Positions 1-8,784 are shown, numbered from the stretch's first letter. The stretch is 64,000 bases of DNA from Streptomyces monashensis (GCF_001866665.1 NZ_MLYO01000036.1:212101-276100); one strand, 5' to 3'. The notes: generated by a model from the letters alone, not told the origin. A program made the numbers and translations.

Positions 1-689
1 TCACCGTCCCTGGGCATGGCGCCCTCGGCGACGACCACGATCGGCGCGTACGACGCCCGGAAGCGGGAGGTCACCCAGGCGCAGACCTGCTCGACGTCGA
101 AGCGCTGCTCGGGGATGAGGATGACGTTGGCACCGCCGGCCAGGCCCGAGTGCAGGGCGATCCAGCCGGCGTGCCGGCCCATCACCTCCACCACCAGCAC
201 CCGCATATGGGACTCGGCGGTGGTGTGCAGCCGGTCGATGGCCTCGGTGGCGATGTTGACGGCGGTGTCGAAGCCGAAGGTGTAGTCGGTGGCCGACAGG
301 TCGTTGTCGATCGTCTTGGGCACCCCGACGCAGGGCACCCCGTACTCGCCGGACAGGCGGGCCGCGACGCCCAGGGTGTCCTCGCCACCGATCGCGATGA
401 GGGCCTGCACGTCCAGTTTGGCCATGTTGTCCTTGATCCGGCGGATCCCGTTCTCCTCCTTCAGGGGATTGGTGCGCGAGGAGCCGAGGATGGTGCCGCC
501 ACGGGGCAGGATGCCACGCACCGTGGGGATGTCGAGGCGGACGGTGTGGCCTTCGAGGGGGCCCCGCCAGCCGTCCCGGAAGCCGGTGAAGTCATAGCCG
601 TACTCCTGCACGCCCTTGCGGACGATGCCCCGGATGACCGCGTTGAGCCCGGGGCAGTCACCGCCTCCGGTCAGTACTCCGACCCGCAT
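1..689 (-). CDS. pfkA: 6-phosphofructokinase, 3' end outside the window
   Basis: Phosphorylates fructose 6-phosphate to fructose 1,6-bisphosphate in glycolysis. The first 229 residues are visible; the family is about 340 long, so roughly a third is beyond the left edge. Seen: donor-binding loop GGGDCPGLN at residues 8-16, GGEDT at 101-105, catalytic PKTIDNDL at 124-131 and MGRHAGW at 170-176. The ATG start places this loop at the normal distance from the N-terminus. An Asp in GGEDT together with a Lys in PKTIDND is the combination linked to pyrophosphate-dependent enzymes; ATP enzymes have Gly at the first site. The phosphoryl donor is therefore open. The gene is transcribed away from macR across a gap of about 105 bp containing three GTGACC/GTCACC-like hexamers. 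Confidence 0.95.
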   Translation of the reverse strand, partial: MRVGVLTGGGDCPGLNAVIRGIVRKGVQEYGYDFTGFRDGWRGPLEGHTVRLDIPTVRGILPRGGTILGSSRTNPLKEENGIRRIKDNMAKLDVQALIAIGGEDTLGVAARLSGEYGVPCVGVPKTIDNDLSATDYTFGFDTAVNIATEAIDRLHTTAESHMRVLVVEVMGRHAGWIALHSGLAGGANVILIPEQRFDVEQVCAWVTSRFRASYAPIVVVAEGAMPRDG

Positions 690-794
690 GGAAAAGTCCC
701 TTCGCCACGGTTTCCTGACATTTGGTCACGCTAACGGTGACTCAGGTCACACCGGGAGGGGCGGGACGGGTGATTCCGGGGCGCGGCAGGGGGC

Positions 795-1472
795 TTACTC
801 GTCGTCGAGGCCGCGCTCGATGGCGTAGCGCACCAACTCGACCCGGTTGTGCAGCTGAAGCTTGCCGAGGGTGTTCTGGACGTGGTTCTGCACCGTGCGG
901 TGGGAGATGACGAGGCGTTCGGCGATCTGCTTGTAGCTCAGGCCCTTGGCGACGAGGCGCAGCACCTCGGTCTCCCGGTCCGTCAGCCGGGGCGCGCCGG
1001 GCTCGTCGGCGCCCTGGGCGGGGGCCGGTTCGGAGGCGAGGCGGCGGTACTCGCCGAGGACCAGTCCGGCGAGGCCCGGCGTGAACACCGGGTCGCCGAC
1101 GGCGGTACGGCGCACGGCGTCCAGCAGTTCCTCGGTGGAGGCCGACTTCAGCAGATAGCCGGTGGCCCCGGACTTCACGGCCTCCAGGACGTCGGCGTGC
1201 TCACCGCTCGCGGACAGCACGAGGACGCGCAACGCCGGGTTGTGGCCGACCAGTTCCTTGCACACCTGGACGCCGGGCTTGGCCGGCAGGTTGAGGTCCA
1301 GGACGAGGACGTCGGGCGTGGCGGCCCTGGCGCGGCGGACCGCCTGCTCGCCGTCGCCGGCGGTGGCCACGACCTCGAAGCCGGACTCGGCCAGGTCACG
1401 GGCGACCGCGTCGCGCCACATGGGGTGGTCGTCCACCACCATGACCTTGATCGGGTCCTGCCGCTCGCTCAT
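795..1472 (-). CDS. macR: NarL/LuxR-type response regulator MacR
   Basis: DNA-binding response regulator of 225 residues. The receiver domain is N-terminal: acidic pair at 14-15, phospho-acceptor Asp59 in LVLDLNLP, Lys109 in YLLKSAS. A LuxR helix-turn-helix follows at about 155-215 (LTDRETEVLRLVAKG). The ATG overlaps the stop of the upstream kinase gene by four bases (ATGA), which fixes the start and implies translational coupling. Longer in-frame extension was rejected because it runs inside the kinase gene. By order and sequence this is the orthologue of S. coelicolor MacR (SCO2120), reported to control membrane-protein genes needed for morphogenesis and actinorhodin production. That role is known for the orthologue and not shown here. 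Confidence 0.93.
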   Translation of the reverse strand: MSERQDPIKVMVVDDHPMWRDAVARDLAESGFEVVATAGDGEQAVRRARAATPDVLVLDLNLPAKPGVQVCKELVGHNPALRVLVLSASGEHADVLEAVKSGATGYLLKSASTEELLDAVRRTAVGDPVFTPGLAGLVLGEYRRLASEPAPAQGADEPGAPRLTDRETEVLRLVAKGLSYKQIAERLVISHRTVQNHVQNTLGKLQLHNRVELVRYAIERGLDDE

Positions 1473-2692
1473 CGACGCCCTGCCTTCGCGTTCTTCGGTA
1501 CTTTCAGTTCGACCTCCGTGCCCTGCCCGGGGACGGAGAGGAGTTCGGCGCTGCCTCCGAGGTCGCGCAGCCGGCCGCGGATCGACTGGGCGACCCCGAG
1601 CCGCCCCTCGCTCTCGGCCTGCGCGAGCCGGCCCTCGGGGATGCCGGGGCCGTCGTCCCGGACGGTCACGACGATCTCGTCGGGCTCGTCCTCGACCAGG
1701 ATCCAGGCCCGGGCGTCCTCGCCCACGTGCCGGCGCACGTTGTCCAGGGCGGCGCCGACCGCCGCGGCCAGCTCCCGGGCCGCCGGGGGCGGCAGCGGCA
1801 CCGGGGCGCCGGGCTCGGCGAGGCTGACCCGGCCGCACGCGTAGGGGGCGAGCAGGGCGCGCAGATCGACGTCACCGTCGGCTCCGCCGGCCCCCTCCTC
1901 GTCGGGTACCTCCACCACCCGTACGACGGCTCCGGCGGACGCGTCCTCGGACACCCGGGACACCGGTACCAGCCCGCCCGAGACCAGTGTGCGCAGCGCC
2001 ACCTCCTGCTCCCCGGCCAGCCGGCCCAGCTCGGCCGCCTCGCCGCCGAGGGCCGTGCCCCGGCGCTTGACCATCGCCAGCACCTGGAGCACGCCGTCGT
2101 GGATGTCCCGGGCGAGCCGCTCCCGCTCGCGGGTCGCGGCCTCGATCTCCAGGGCCCGCGCGAGGGTGCGCTCGGAGGCGCGGGCGACCTCGACGACGTA
2201 GCCGATGCCGAGGGAGGCGACCCAGAGGAGGATCAGGCTGTGCACGGTGTCCCGGGCCGGATGCCCGCGTTCGACCAGGTTGGCCAGCGCGACCGGCGTG
2301 GCGGCGACCGCGGCCCAGCGCCAGCCGCCCCTGATCGCGAAGGCCAGCACCGCACCGCCGGTCCATATCGACGGCAGTGTGGGGCCGCCCGCGATCCGCT
2401 GGTGGCTGTCGGCGAGCGAGGTGAGCAGGACGCCGGTGAGGGCGATGACCAGGTCGGCGGCCAGGAAGGGCTTGGTGCAGCTCGCCGCGTTGCGCACGCT
2501 CGGCAAGGTGGCGAGGGTCCAGACGAACAGGACCGCGAGGTAGCCGACGGCGACCCAGGGGCGCACGTAGAGGTCGTACCTGGTGACGCACAGGCCGATG
2601 GCGTAGAGCATGGTCAGGACGCGGTAGCCGGCGAGCGCGCGCCACAGCGGCAGCTCGACCGACATGCGCAGGACGCGCTCGCGCTTCGGCAT
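1469..2692 (-). CDS. macS: Sensor histidine kinase MacS
   Basis: Membrane sensor kinase of 407 residues. The N-terminal half holds about five hydrophobic segments between residues 18 and 168, the MacS/DUF5931-type sensor. The dimerisation/phospho-acceptor helix has ERLARDIHDG with His198 (HisKA_3 class). The C-terminal ATPase has the G1-box-like DDGPGIPEG. It lacks a large extracellular domain, so sensing is probably within or next to the membrane. It starts 26 bp after the acyltransferase gene and overlaps macR by four bases, so the three genes may be cotranscribed. A second ATG nine codons in is possible, but a GGGAG about 8 nt upstream favours the first. Confidence 0.92.
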   Translation of the reverse strand: MPKRERVLRMSVELPLWRALAGYRVLTMLYAIGLCVTRYDLYVRPWVAVGYLAVLFVWTLATLPSVRNAASCTKPFLAADLVIALTGVLLTSLADSHQRIAGGPTLPSIWTGGAVLAFAIRGGWRWAAVAATPVALANLVERGHPARDTVHSLILLWVASLGIGYVVEVARASERTLARALEIEAATRERERLARDIHDGVLQVLAMVKRRGTALGGEAAELGRLAGEQEVALRTLVSGGLVPVSRVSEDASAGAVVRVVEVPDEEGAGGADGDVDLRALLAPYACGRVSLAEPGAPVPLPPPAARELAAAVGAALDNVRRHVGEDARAWILVEDEPDEIVVTVRDDGPGIPEGRLAQAESEGRLGVAQSIRGRLRDLGGSAELLSVPGQGTEVELKVPKNAKAGRR

Positions 2693-2718
2693 CTCCCCGG
2701 CTCCCCCCGGCCCCCCGG

Positions 2719-3471
2719 TCAGGCCTCCTGGGCCTCTTCCTTCTTCCCGGCCTCCATGGCCTTCTCCGCCTCCTTGGCCGACTTCGCCGCGTCCGCGATC
2801 TGCCGCTTGGCCGCGGTCGCGTACATGTCGACGTACTCCTGGCCGGAGAGCTTCATGATCTCGTACATGACCTCGTCGGTCAGGGCACGCAGGACGAAGC
2901 GGTCGTGCTCCATGCCGGCGTAGCGGCCGAAGTCCAGCGGCTTGCCGATCCGGATGCCGGGGCGCATGAGCTTCGGCATCACCTTGCCGGGCGGCTGGAT
3001 CTTCTCCGTGTCGATCATCGCCACGGGGATCACCGGCGCGCCGGTGGCGAGCGCCACGCGCGCGAGGCCGCCGGGCTTGCCCCGGTAGAGCCGGCCGTCG
3101 GGCGAGCGGGTGCCCTCGGGGTAGATGCCGAACAGCTCGCCGCGCTCCAGCACCTCGATGCCGCTCTTGATCGCGGCCTCGCCGGCGCCGCGCGCCCCGG
3201 AGCGGTCCACCGGAAGCTGCCCGACGCCCTTGAAGAAGGCCGCGGTCAGCCGGCCCTTGACGCCCGGAGTGGTGAAGTACTCGGCCTTGGCGATGAAGGT
3301 GACCTTGCGGTCCAGCACCGCGGGCAGGAAGAACGAGTCCGAGAAGGACAGGTGATTGCTCGCCAGAATCGCCGGGCCCTCGGCCGGGATGTTCTCCAGT
3401 CCCTCCACCCAGGGCCTGAAGGCGACCTTCAGCGGCCCGCCGATGGCGACCTTCATCGTGCCGTACAACAC
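2719..3471 (-). CDS. 1-acyl-sn-glycerol-3-phosphate acyltransferase (PlsC family)
   Basis: Transfers an acyl chain to lysophosphatidic acid in phospholipid synthesis at the inner membrane face. Protein of 250 residues with the catalytic HX4D motif NHLSFSD at 39-45 and the acceptor-binding YPEGTRSPDG near residue 118. The C-terminus is a short charged Lys/Glu/Ala-rich tail. The GTG start is chosen because GGGAGG lies 7 nt upstream; an ATG five codons later has no ribosome site, and the longer reading to 3522 starts before that site. It leads the macS-macR gene row. The exact acyl acceptor cannot be read from sequence. Confidence 0.88.
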   Translation of the reverse strand: MLYGTMKVAIGGPLKVAFRPWVEGLENIPAEGPAILASNHLSFSDSFFLPAVLDRKVTFIAKAEYFTTPGVKGRLTAAFFKGVGQLPVDRSGARGAGEAAIKSGIEVLERGELFGIYPEGTRSPDGRLYRGKPGGLARVALATGAPVIPVAMIDTEKIQPPGKVMPKLMRPGIRIGKPLDFGRYAGMEHDRFVLRALTDEVMYEIMKLSGQEYVDMYATAAKRQIADAAKSAKEAEKAMEAGKKEEAQEA

Positions 3472-3651
3472 CCGTGTGCCTCCCGTTTCCGTCGAACAGA
3501 CCTTAACCCGGAGGACCGTCAATGGGCCCGACGACCCTGGTCGGTGTCAGTGCGGTCGCGTACGGTGAAGCACATCCACGTATTTCTTCCTTCTTGCCCC
3601 CGTCGGCCGTCGGGCCGCCGGAGCACCGTCCCAAGGACAGGAGAGTCGAAG

Positions 3652-4455
3652 GTGCCGGTTCTCCCCGGAGCTGAGCCGTACCGCCACGAGGGCGGGGAGG
3701 TGGGCGTCCTCCTCTGCCACGGCTTCACCGGCTCGCCCCAGTCGCTGCGCCCCTGGGCGGAGCACCACGCGGCCCACGGCCTGACCGTGTCCCTGCCGCT
3801 GCTGCCCGGCCACGGCACCCGCTGGGAGGACATGCAGCTCACGACCTGGCAGGACTGGTACGCGGAGGTGGACCGCGAGCTGCGCGTCCTCGCCGAGCGC
3901 TGCTCCCGGGTGTTCGTCCTCGGCCTGTCGATGGGCGGCGCGCTGGCCCTGCGGCTCGCCGCCCTGCACGGCGCGCGGGTCACGGGCGCGGTGGTCGTCA
4001 ACCCGGCGAACAAGGTGCACGGCCTGTCGGCGTACGCCCTTCCGGTGGCCCGGCATCTCGTGCGCACGACGAAGGGCATCGCCAGCGACATCGCCCAGGA
4101 GGGCGCGGCCGAGGTGGGCTACGACCGGGTGCCGCTGCACTCCGCGCACTCGCTGCGGCGGTTCCTGCGCCGGCTGGACGGCGAGCTGCCCCAGGTCACC
4201 CAGCCGTTGCTGCTGCTGCACAGCGCGCAGGACCATGTCGTCCCGCCCGCCGACTCGGCCCGGGTGCTGAGCCGGGTGTCGTCCACGGACGTCACCGAGA
4301 TCGTGCTGGAACAGAGCTACCACGTGGCGACGTTGGACAAGGACGCGGACCGGATCTTCGAGGAGAGCCTCGCGTTCATCGAACGGCTCGCGCCCGGGGC
4401 CGGCAGGGACGGTGTCGGCAAGGACGGCAAGGAAGGGACGGCCGCAGTTGGCTGA
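3652..4455 (+). CDS. Alpha/beta hydrolase, carboxylesterase/lipase type
   Basis: Cytoplasmic alpha/beta hydrolase of 267 residues resembling monoacylglycerol lipases and thermostable carboxylesterases (EstD/Est30 type). Oxyanion loop CHGFTG at 22-27, nucleophile elbow GLSMG with Ser93, acid Asp194 in HSAQDHVVP and His224 in QSYHVAT form a full triad. The GTG start has AGGAG 8 nt upstream. The last ten codons are Gly/Lys rich. Its stop lies just downstream of the TTG start of the next gene, so the two are translationally coupled. The substrate is not predictable. Confidence 0.87.
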   Translation: MPVLPGAEPYRHEGGEVGVLLCHGFTGSPQSLRPWAEHHAAHGLTVSLPLLPGHGTRWEDMQLTTWQDWYAEVDRELRVLAERCSRVFVLGLSMGGALALRLAALHGARVTGAVVVNPANKVHGLSAYALPVARHLVRTTKGIASDIAQEGAAEVGYDRVPLHSAHSLRRFLRRLDGELPQVTQPLLLLHSAQDHVVPPADSARVLSRVSSTDVTEIVLEQSYHVATLDKDADRIFEESLAFIERLAPGAGRDGVGKDGKEGTAAVG

Positions 4456-5068
4456 GCACGACTCGGACCGTGAGGGTCGCGAGCCGGACGAGCAGGGCGT
4501 GCCCTTCGACGAGGACGCCGCCTGGCAGGCCATCGTCGCCGGGTACGGCGAGGAGCCACCGGACCCGCCGGGCGCGAGGCCCTTCAGGTCGGTGGAGGAC
4601 CTCGCGCTGCCGGAGCCGGCCGCCGAGGACCCCGACGACACGGCGCAGGGCCCGGCGAGGGACACGTCGGCGGACGGCGAGGGCGAGGAGGACGGCCCCG
4701 CCGGTACGCCGCCGGTACGGCCGCTGGGCAGCTCGATCACCTTCGCCCCCGGTGTCGGCGGCGGCCCGCGCGACTACACGACCGCGCGGCCCTCCGACGA
4801 CGACTTCGACGAGGACGACGAGGGCCACTTCGTCCCGCCCGAACCGCCCCCGCTGCCGGCCGCCGACACCACCGCCAAGTTCGGCTGGCTCGGCGTCGTC
4901 GGCGGCCCGGTGCTGCTCCTGCTGGCGGTGCTGCTGGGCTGGGACATGACGTGGTGGCTGACCACGCTGGGCATCGGCGGCTTCCTCGGCGGCTTCGCCA
5001 CGCTGGTGACGCGGATGCGCACGGACGACGACGAGGACGACGACCCGGGGCGGGGCGCGGTCGTCTGA
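4448..5068 (+). CDS. Acidic protein with two C-terminal membrane segments, unknown function
   Basis: Not recognised by function. It has 206 residues. The first 130 are rich in Asp, Glu and Pro and probably disordered, followed by two hydrophobic segments at about 137-158 and 163-182 and an Asp/Glu-rich tail (DDDEDDD). The TTG start overlaps the hydrolase stop codon and has GGAAGGGA about 9 nt upstream; an ATG 12 codons earlier lies inside the hydrolase gene. The overlap suggests coexpression with the hydrolase. The extreme acidity and the pair of short membrane hairpins are the only structural clues. Confidence 0.8.
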   Translation: MAEHDSDREGREPDEQGVPFDEDAAWQAIVAGYGEEPPDPPGARPFRSVEDLALPEPAAEDPDDTAQGPARDTSADGEGEEDGPAGTPPVRPLGSSITFAPGVGGGPRDYTTARPSDDDFDEDDEGHFVPPEPPPLPAADTTAKFGWLGVVGGPVLLLLAVLLGWDMTWWLTTLGIGGFLGGFATLVTRMRTDDDEDDDPGRGAVV

Positions 5069-5091
5069 GCCGTGCACAGGTGCCGGGCGGC

Positions 5092-5859
5092 TCAGCCGGC
5101 CGGGACCCTGAGGGCGGCCAGGACCGGGAGGTGGTCCGTGGCCGCGATCAGGTCGGAGCGGGTGACACCCGGCTGCTCCAGAGGCACTCCGCAGCCGAGC
5201 ACGTCGATGCCCTTCGTGGCGAAGATCGCGTCGATACGGCGGTGCGGCTCGCTGTGCCGCCAGGTCTCCTCGCCGCCCCAGGGGGCGACGGCCCGGCAGT
5301 CCTGCAGGGTGCCGGAGAGCAGCCGGAAGGCGGGGCCGTCGGGGCCCTCGTTGAGGTCGCCGCCCGCGACGGCGTGCGCCACGCCGAGACCGGCGAGGCG
5401 GTCGAGGAGCAGACCGGCCTGCGCGTACCGCTCCTTCCTGTCCAGGCTCAGATGGCCGCTGATCACTCCCAGCCGGGCGCCGCCGAACCGGACCACCGCG
5501 GTGGCGAGGCCGCGCCGGTGGAGGCCCGGGGTGAGGGGCAGCAGGACGTCCTGCGTGCGCTCGACGGTGGCCCGCAGCGAGCAGAGGATCGCCGGGCCCG
5601 CCGCCGTGGCGCCGCCGGTGAGGATCACCTGGCCGCCGGCCGCCGCGAGCCGGGCGAGCTTCTTGCGCCAGCGGAAGAAGCGGGGGGCCTCCTGGACGAG
5701 GACCAGGTCGGGCGCGCAGGCGGAGATGACTGCGGCCAACGCGTCCGTGTCGTCCCGCATCGAGCGGATGTTGTAGCTCAGGACGCGGATGACCGCCGAA
5801 CCATCGGGTTCCGTACGGGAGTTGGGAAGGAGCGTGCTGGTCGCCATGACGATCAACAT
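5092..5859 (-). CDS. Endonuclease/exonuclease/phosphatase family protein
   Basis: DNase I-like fold protein of 255 residues. Conserved metal and catalytic positions are present: SYNIRS, QEAPR, SGHLSL, GGDLNEG and TDHLPV. The family includes nucleases and phosphodiesterases, and nothing here separates these. No signal peptide, so it is probably cytoplasmic. The start is uncertain: ATG at 5859 has a weak GGCGGG 9 nt upstream, and a second ATG four codons later has none. It lies just downstream of the glkA hairpin and is convergent with the acidic membrane protein gene. Confidence 0.85.
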   Translation of the reverse strand: MLIVMATSTLLPNSRTEPDGSAVIRVLSYNIRSMRDDTDALAAVISACAPDLVLVQEAPRFFRWRKKLARLAAAGGQVILTGGATAAGPAILCSLRATVERTQDVLLPLTPGLHRRGLATAVVRFGGARLGVISGHLSLDRKERYAQAGLLLDRLAGLGVAHAVAGGDLNEGPDGPAFRLLSGTLQDCRAVAPWGGEETWRHSEPHRRIDAIFATKGIDVLGCGVPLEQPGVTRSDLIAATDHLPVLAALRVPAG

Positions 5860-5866
5860 ACGACGA

Positions 5867-5899
5867 TGCCCGCCGTCCCGGGAGCGGACGCGGCGGGCA
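5867..5899 (-). terminator. Hairpin terminator of glkA
   Basis: Perfect 9-bp inverted repeat TGCCCGCCG / CGGCGGGCA with a 15-base loop, 20 bp past the glkA stop. No U-tract, as usual in Streptomyces. It overlaps the 5' region of the next gene, which probably has its own promoter. Confidence 0.55.
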
Positions 5900-5918
5900 C
5901 TGTCACAGGACGGCCTCG

Positions 5919-6872
5919 CTACATGATCGGGTCCGGCTCCCGGGCCAGGTCGGCCGCGCCCACCAGGCCCGCCTTGTTGCCGAGCTGGGCCGCGATGACG
6001 TCGGCCACCGGGCGCCAGTTGCCGCCGACCAGCCAGCGCTTGTAGGACTTGCGGATCGGGTCGAGGACCAGTTCGCCCTCGTCGGAGAGGCCGCCGCCGA
6101 CGATGAACGCCGAGGGGTCGAAGAGGGAGGCCAGGTCGGCGAGGCCCGCACCGGCCCAGCGGGCCAGCTCGCGGTAGGAGTCGACGGCCACCGGGTCGCC
6201 CTGGCGGGCGGCCATGGAGATGTGCTTGCCCTCGATGCCGTCGGGGGTGCCGTCGCCCAGCGACAGCAGCAGCTCGGCGTTCTCGGGGGTGGCGTTGGCA
6301 CGCTGCTTGGCGTAGCGGACCAGGGCACGGCCGGAGGCGTACTGCTCCCAGCAGCCCTGCGAACCGCAGCCGCACAGCAGGCCGTCCGGGACCATCCGGA
6401 TGTGGCCGAACTCGGCGGCCACGCCGAAGTGTCCGCGGCGCAGCTTGTTGCCGATGATGATGCCGCCGCCGAGGCCGGTGCCGAGCGTGATGCAGATGAC
6501 GTTGCGGTGGCCCTTGCCCGCGCCGAACTTGTACTCGCCCCACGCCGCGGCGTTGGCGTCGTTCTCGACCACGACCGGGAGGCCCACGCGGGCCTCGACC
6601 TTCTCCTTGAGCGGCTCCTGGCGCCAGTCGATGTTCGGCGCGAAGTAGACCGTCGAACGCTGCCGGTTCACGTAACCGGCGGCGCCGATGCCCACGCCGA
6701 CGATCTCGTGCCCGGCCCGTGCGCCCTCGACGGCAGCGGCGATGGCGTCCACGATGCCCTCGGGCGTGCCCGGGGTCGGCACCTGGTGGGTCGAGAGGAT
6801 GTTGCCTTCCTCGTCGACCACACCGGCCGCGATCTTGGTACCGCCGATGTCGACGCCGATGGTGAGTCCCAT
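5919..6872 (-). CDS. glkA: ROK-family glucokinase
   Basis: Phosphorylates glucose to glucose 6-phosphate. In S. coelicolor the orthologue (SCO2126) is also needed for glucose repression. It has 317 residues, the same as the S. coelicolor enzyme. ATP-binding GVDIGGTK lies at 5-12, the sugar-binding ENDANAAAWGE near 108 and the ROK zinc site CGCGSQGCWE near 165. The ATG is preceded closely by GAGGG. Earlier in-frame starts lack a site. The SCO2127-like gene lies directly upstream on the same strand, as in S. coelicolor. Confidence 0.97.
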   Translation of the reverse strand: MGLTIGVDIGGTKIAAGVVDEEGNILSTHQVPTPGTPEGIVDAIAAAVEGARAGHEIVGVGIGAAGYVNRQRSTVYFAPNIDWRQEPLKEKVEARVGLPVVVENDANAAAWGEYKFGAGKGHRNVICITLGTGLGGGIIIGNKLRRGHFGVAAEFGHIRMVPDGLLCGCGSQGCWEQYASGRALVRYAKQRANATPENAELLLSLGDGTPDGIEGKHISMAARQGDPVAVDSYRELARWAGAGLADLASLFDPSAFIVGGGLSDEGELVLDPIRKSYKRWLVGGNWRPVADVIAAQLGNKAGLVGAADLAREPDPIM

Positions 6873-6938
6873 GAATCCCTCAGTTCGGTCGAGCCCCGCT
6901 ACGGCCAACCGTACCCGAGGCCCTGCCGGGAAAGCGCT

Positions 6939-7481
6939 TCAGTCCAGGTCGATCCGCTCCCCCGGACCGGTGCCCTCGCCCGGGTCCCGCCGCTCCCCCT
7001 TCTCGGCCCGTCCCTCACCGGTCAGGTCGTCGGCGGTGCGGGCGGTCCAGCGCTGCTCCTGGGCCTGGACGGCGGAGCGGTAGGCGGCCAGCAGTTCGCC
7101 GCCGGCCGCGGCCAGGTGGTCGAAGACATCCGGGTTGCGCTCTATGACGGGCTCGACGGCGGCCTTGGCCTGCTGGACGACCTGCCGTACCACCTGCTGG
7201 GCGGCGGGTCCGGCGAGGCCGCCGAGCAGGGGGGACTGCAGGCCGGACAGCTTGTCGGCCACCGTGTCCACGAACTTCTTCAGCTCCTCGGCGGCCGAGC
7301 CCGGCTGCGGGCCGTGCTCGGCGCGGCGGCGGGCCTTCTCGGCGGCGAGGTCCTCGGCGCAGGCCGTGGCCCAGGCGTCGGCGTCGGTCGCCCGCCCTTC
7401 CCTCCCGTGCTCCTCTTTCTCGTACGCGGCGTGCGCGTCATGCGCGTCGTACGAGTCGGCTGCGGGGCGCTCTTCGCTCAT
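6939..7481 (-). CDS. DUF5304-type protein, SCO2127 homologue
   Basis: Cytoplasmic protein of 180 residues, mostly charged and helical, with no membrane segment or catalytic motif. From position next to glkA and composition it matches S. coelicolor SCO2127, which has been linked to carbon catabolite repression and reported to bind the peptide-transport protein BldKB. That link is literature knowledge and cannot be read from the sequence. A central amphipathic stretch of about 70 residues (around 60-130) looks like the conserved domain. The gene is 66 bp upstream of glkA. Confidence 0.8.
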   Translation of the reverse strand: MSEERPAADSYDAHDAHAAYEKEEHGREGRATDADAWATACAEDLAAEKARRRAEHGPQPGSAAEELKKFVDTVADKLSGLQSPLLGGLAGPAAQQVVRQVVQQAKAAVEPVIERNPDVFDHLAAAGGELLAAYRSAVQAQEQRWTARTADDLTGEGRAEKGERRDPGEGTGPGERIDLD

Positions 7482-7551
7482 GGCGGACTCCTGACTACGG
7501 TTCGCCTCTACGACGTTACCCGAACGGGCGTACCCGGTTCATCGTCCCCGC

Positions 7552-8727
7552 TCAGCGGCGCGCGGTGGGCCACAGGTCGGGGTCCGGGGCGAAGCGGACG
7601 CGCAGCTCGCCCTCGCGCAGCGCGGCCCCGGCGACGGTGCAGCGGCGCAGGGCGGAGGGCAGCGGGACGATCCGGCGGAACGGGCCCGCGCTGATCACGA
7701 GTTCGTCGCCGCGCCGGATCAGGTCCAGCTCCTCCCGTATCGCGCCGGGCAGCGGGAGGTGCCAGACGAGCACGCCGTCCGCGGCGATCCGGTCGGTGAC
7801 GGGCCACCCGACCGGGGCGGACGACGGGTTGACGGGCGGTACGGCGAGGGCGCCGAGGTCGTCGCCGCCGCGGGGGTCGCGGCCCAGGTGGGGGACGAGG
7901 TGGACGTCGTACGGCAGCTCCCGCCAGTCGTCGAGGGCCTTGCGCTGCTGGGCGAGGAGCCCGGCCGGCCAGCTCTCCGGCGCGGTCTCGGGCAGGGCGC
8001 GGTTGGCGAGCAGGGCCTCGACGGGCAGGCCGCGCAGGGCGAGGCCGAGGCCGGCGGTGCGCAGGGCGTCGGCACCGGCCGGACCGGGCTCGGCGACCAG
8101 GCGTACGGCGGTCGCGCGGTCGGTGAGGACGGCCTCGACGGCCGCCAGTTCGACGTCCCAGCGGGCCGCCGTCTCGTACAGCCAGTCGGCGGGCATGGGC
8201 ACCCCGGCCAGCCGGCCGAGAACGGGGCGCAGGGCGCGGGCGGCCTGCCGCTCGGGCGGGAGCAGCCGGCGCAGATAGCGGCGCAGTTCCTCGGGCAGGC
8301 CGAGCAGGGCGAGGGCCTGCGGGAGGGGCGGGAGGTCGACGACGAGGAGGTCGTAGCGCTCGCTGAGGGCGGCGTCCCGCAGGGCGCGCAGGAAGGACAG
8401 CTCCTCGGCGCCGGGCAGCGGGGTGACCTCCTCGGCGTCCAGTCGCGAGGCGCCGAGCAGGTCGAGGACGTTCGCGGCGCGGGTCTGGAAGGCGGTGAGG
8501 TCCTCGCGGAAGCGGCCTGTGGCGTCGGGGCGCCAGGTGGTGAGGTTCGGCGCGGCCTGCCGCGGCGCCGGTCCCGTCTCGGAGCCCAGGGCCGCGCCGG
8601 GGGTGTCGGTGCGGTCGGCGCTCAGCAGGAGGGTCCGGGTGCCCGCGCGGGCGGCGGTGAGCGCGGTCGCGGCGGCGATCGTGGTACGACCGCTGCCGCC
8701 GGGGCCCGTGATCAGGATGGTGCGCAT
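7552..8727 (-). CDS. ArsA/GET3-like ATPase with altered Walker A
   Basis: Protein of 391 residues with an ArsA-like N-terminal P-loop region followed by a long C-terminal part. The P-loop reads GPGGSGRTT at 8-16. ArsA and GET3 normally have GKGGVGKT, so the signature Lys is Pro and the core Lys is Arg. A hydrophobic strand ending in Asp (LLVVDLPP) occupies the Walker B position, but the DTAP switch is missing. Nucleotide binding may therefore be weak. The protein is probably cytoplasmic with an unknown client. It is 57 bp downstream of the START-like gene on the same strand. Confidence 0.82.
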   Translation of the reverse strand: MRTILITGPGGSGRTTIAAATALTAARAGTRTLLLSADRTDTPGAALGSETGPAPRQAAPNLTTWRPDATGRFREDLTAFQTRAANVLDLLGASRLDAEEVTPLPGAEELSFLRALRDAALSERYDLLVVDLPPLPQALALLGLPEELRRYLRRLLPPERQAARALRPVLGRLAGVPMPADWLYETAARWDVELAAVEAVLTDRATAVRLVAEPGPAGADALRTAGLGLALRGLPVEALLANRALPETAPESWPAGLLAQQRKALDDWRELPYDVHLVPHLGRDPRGGDDLGALAVPPVNPSSAPVGWPVTDRIAADGVLVWHLPLPGAIREELDLIRRGDELVISAGPFRRIVPLPSALRRCTVAGAALREGELRVRFAPDPDLWPTARR

Positions 8728-8784
8728 AGGGGTGAACGCTACCGGTGCCCGGCGGGCGGCTCGGCGTGTGTGACCGGGGGGTGA

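Noticed and set aside
690..794. MacR-type operator in the pfkA-macR gap
   Set aside because: The reported MacR site is a TGAGTAC-type palindrome; only GTGACC-like hexamers are seen.
849..1844. 331-codon plus-strand frame over macR/macS
   Set aside because: Shadow of two recognised two-component genes with no start signal.
5092..6543. 483-codon frame joining the phosphatase-fold gene to a 5' extension over glkA
   Set aside because: The extension is a shifted-frame shadow of glkA; conserved sequence starts near 5859.
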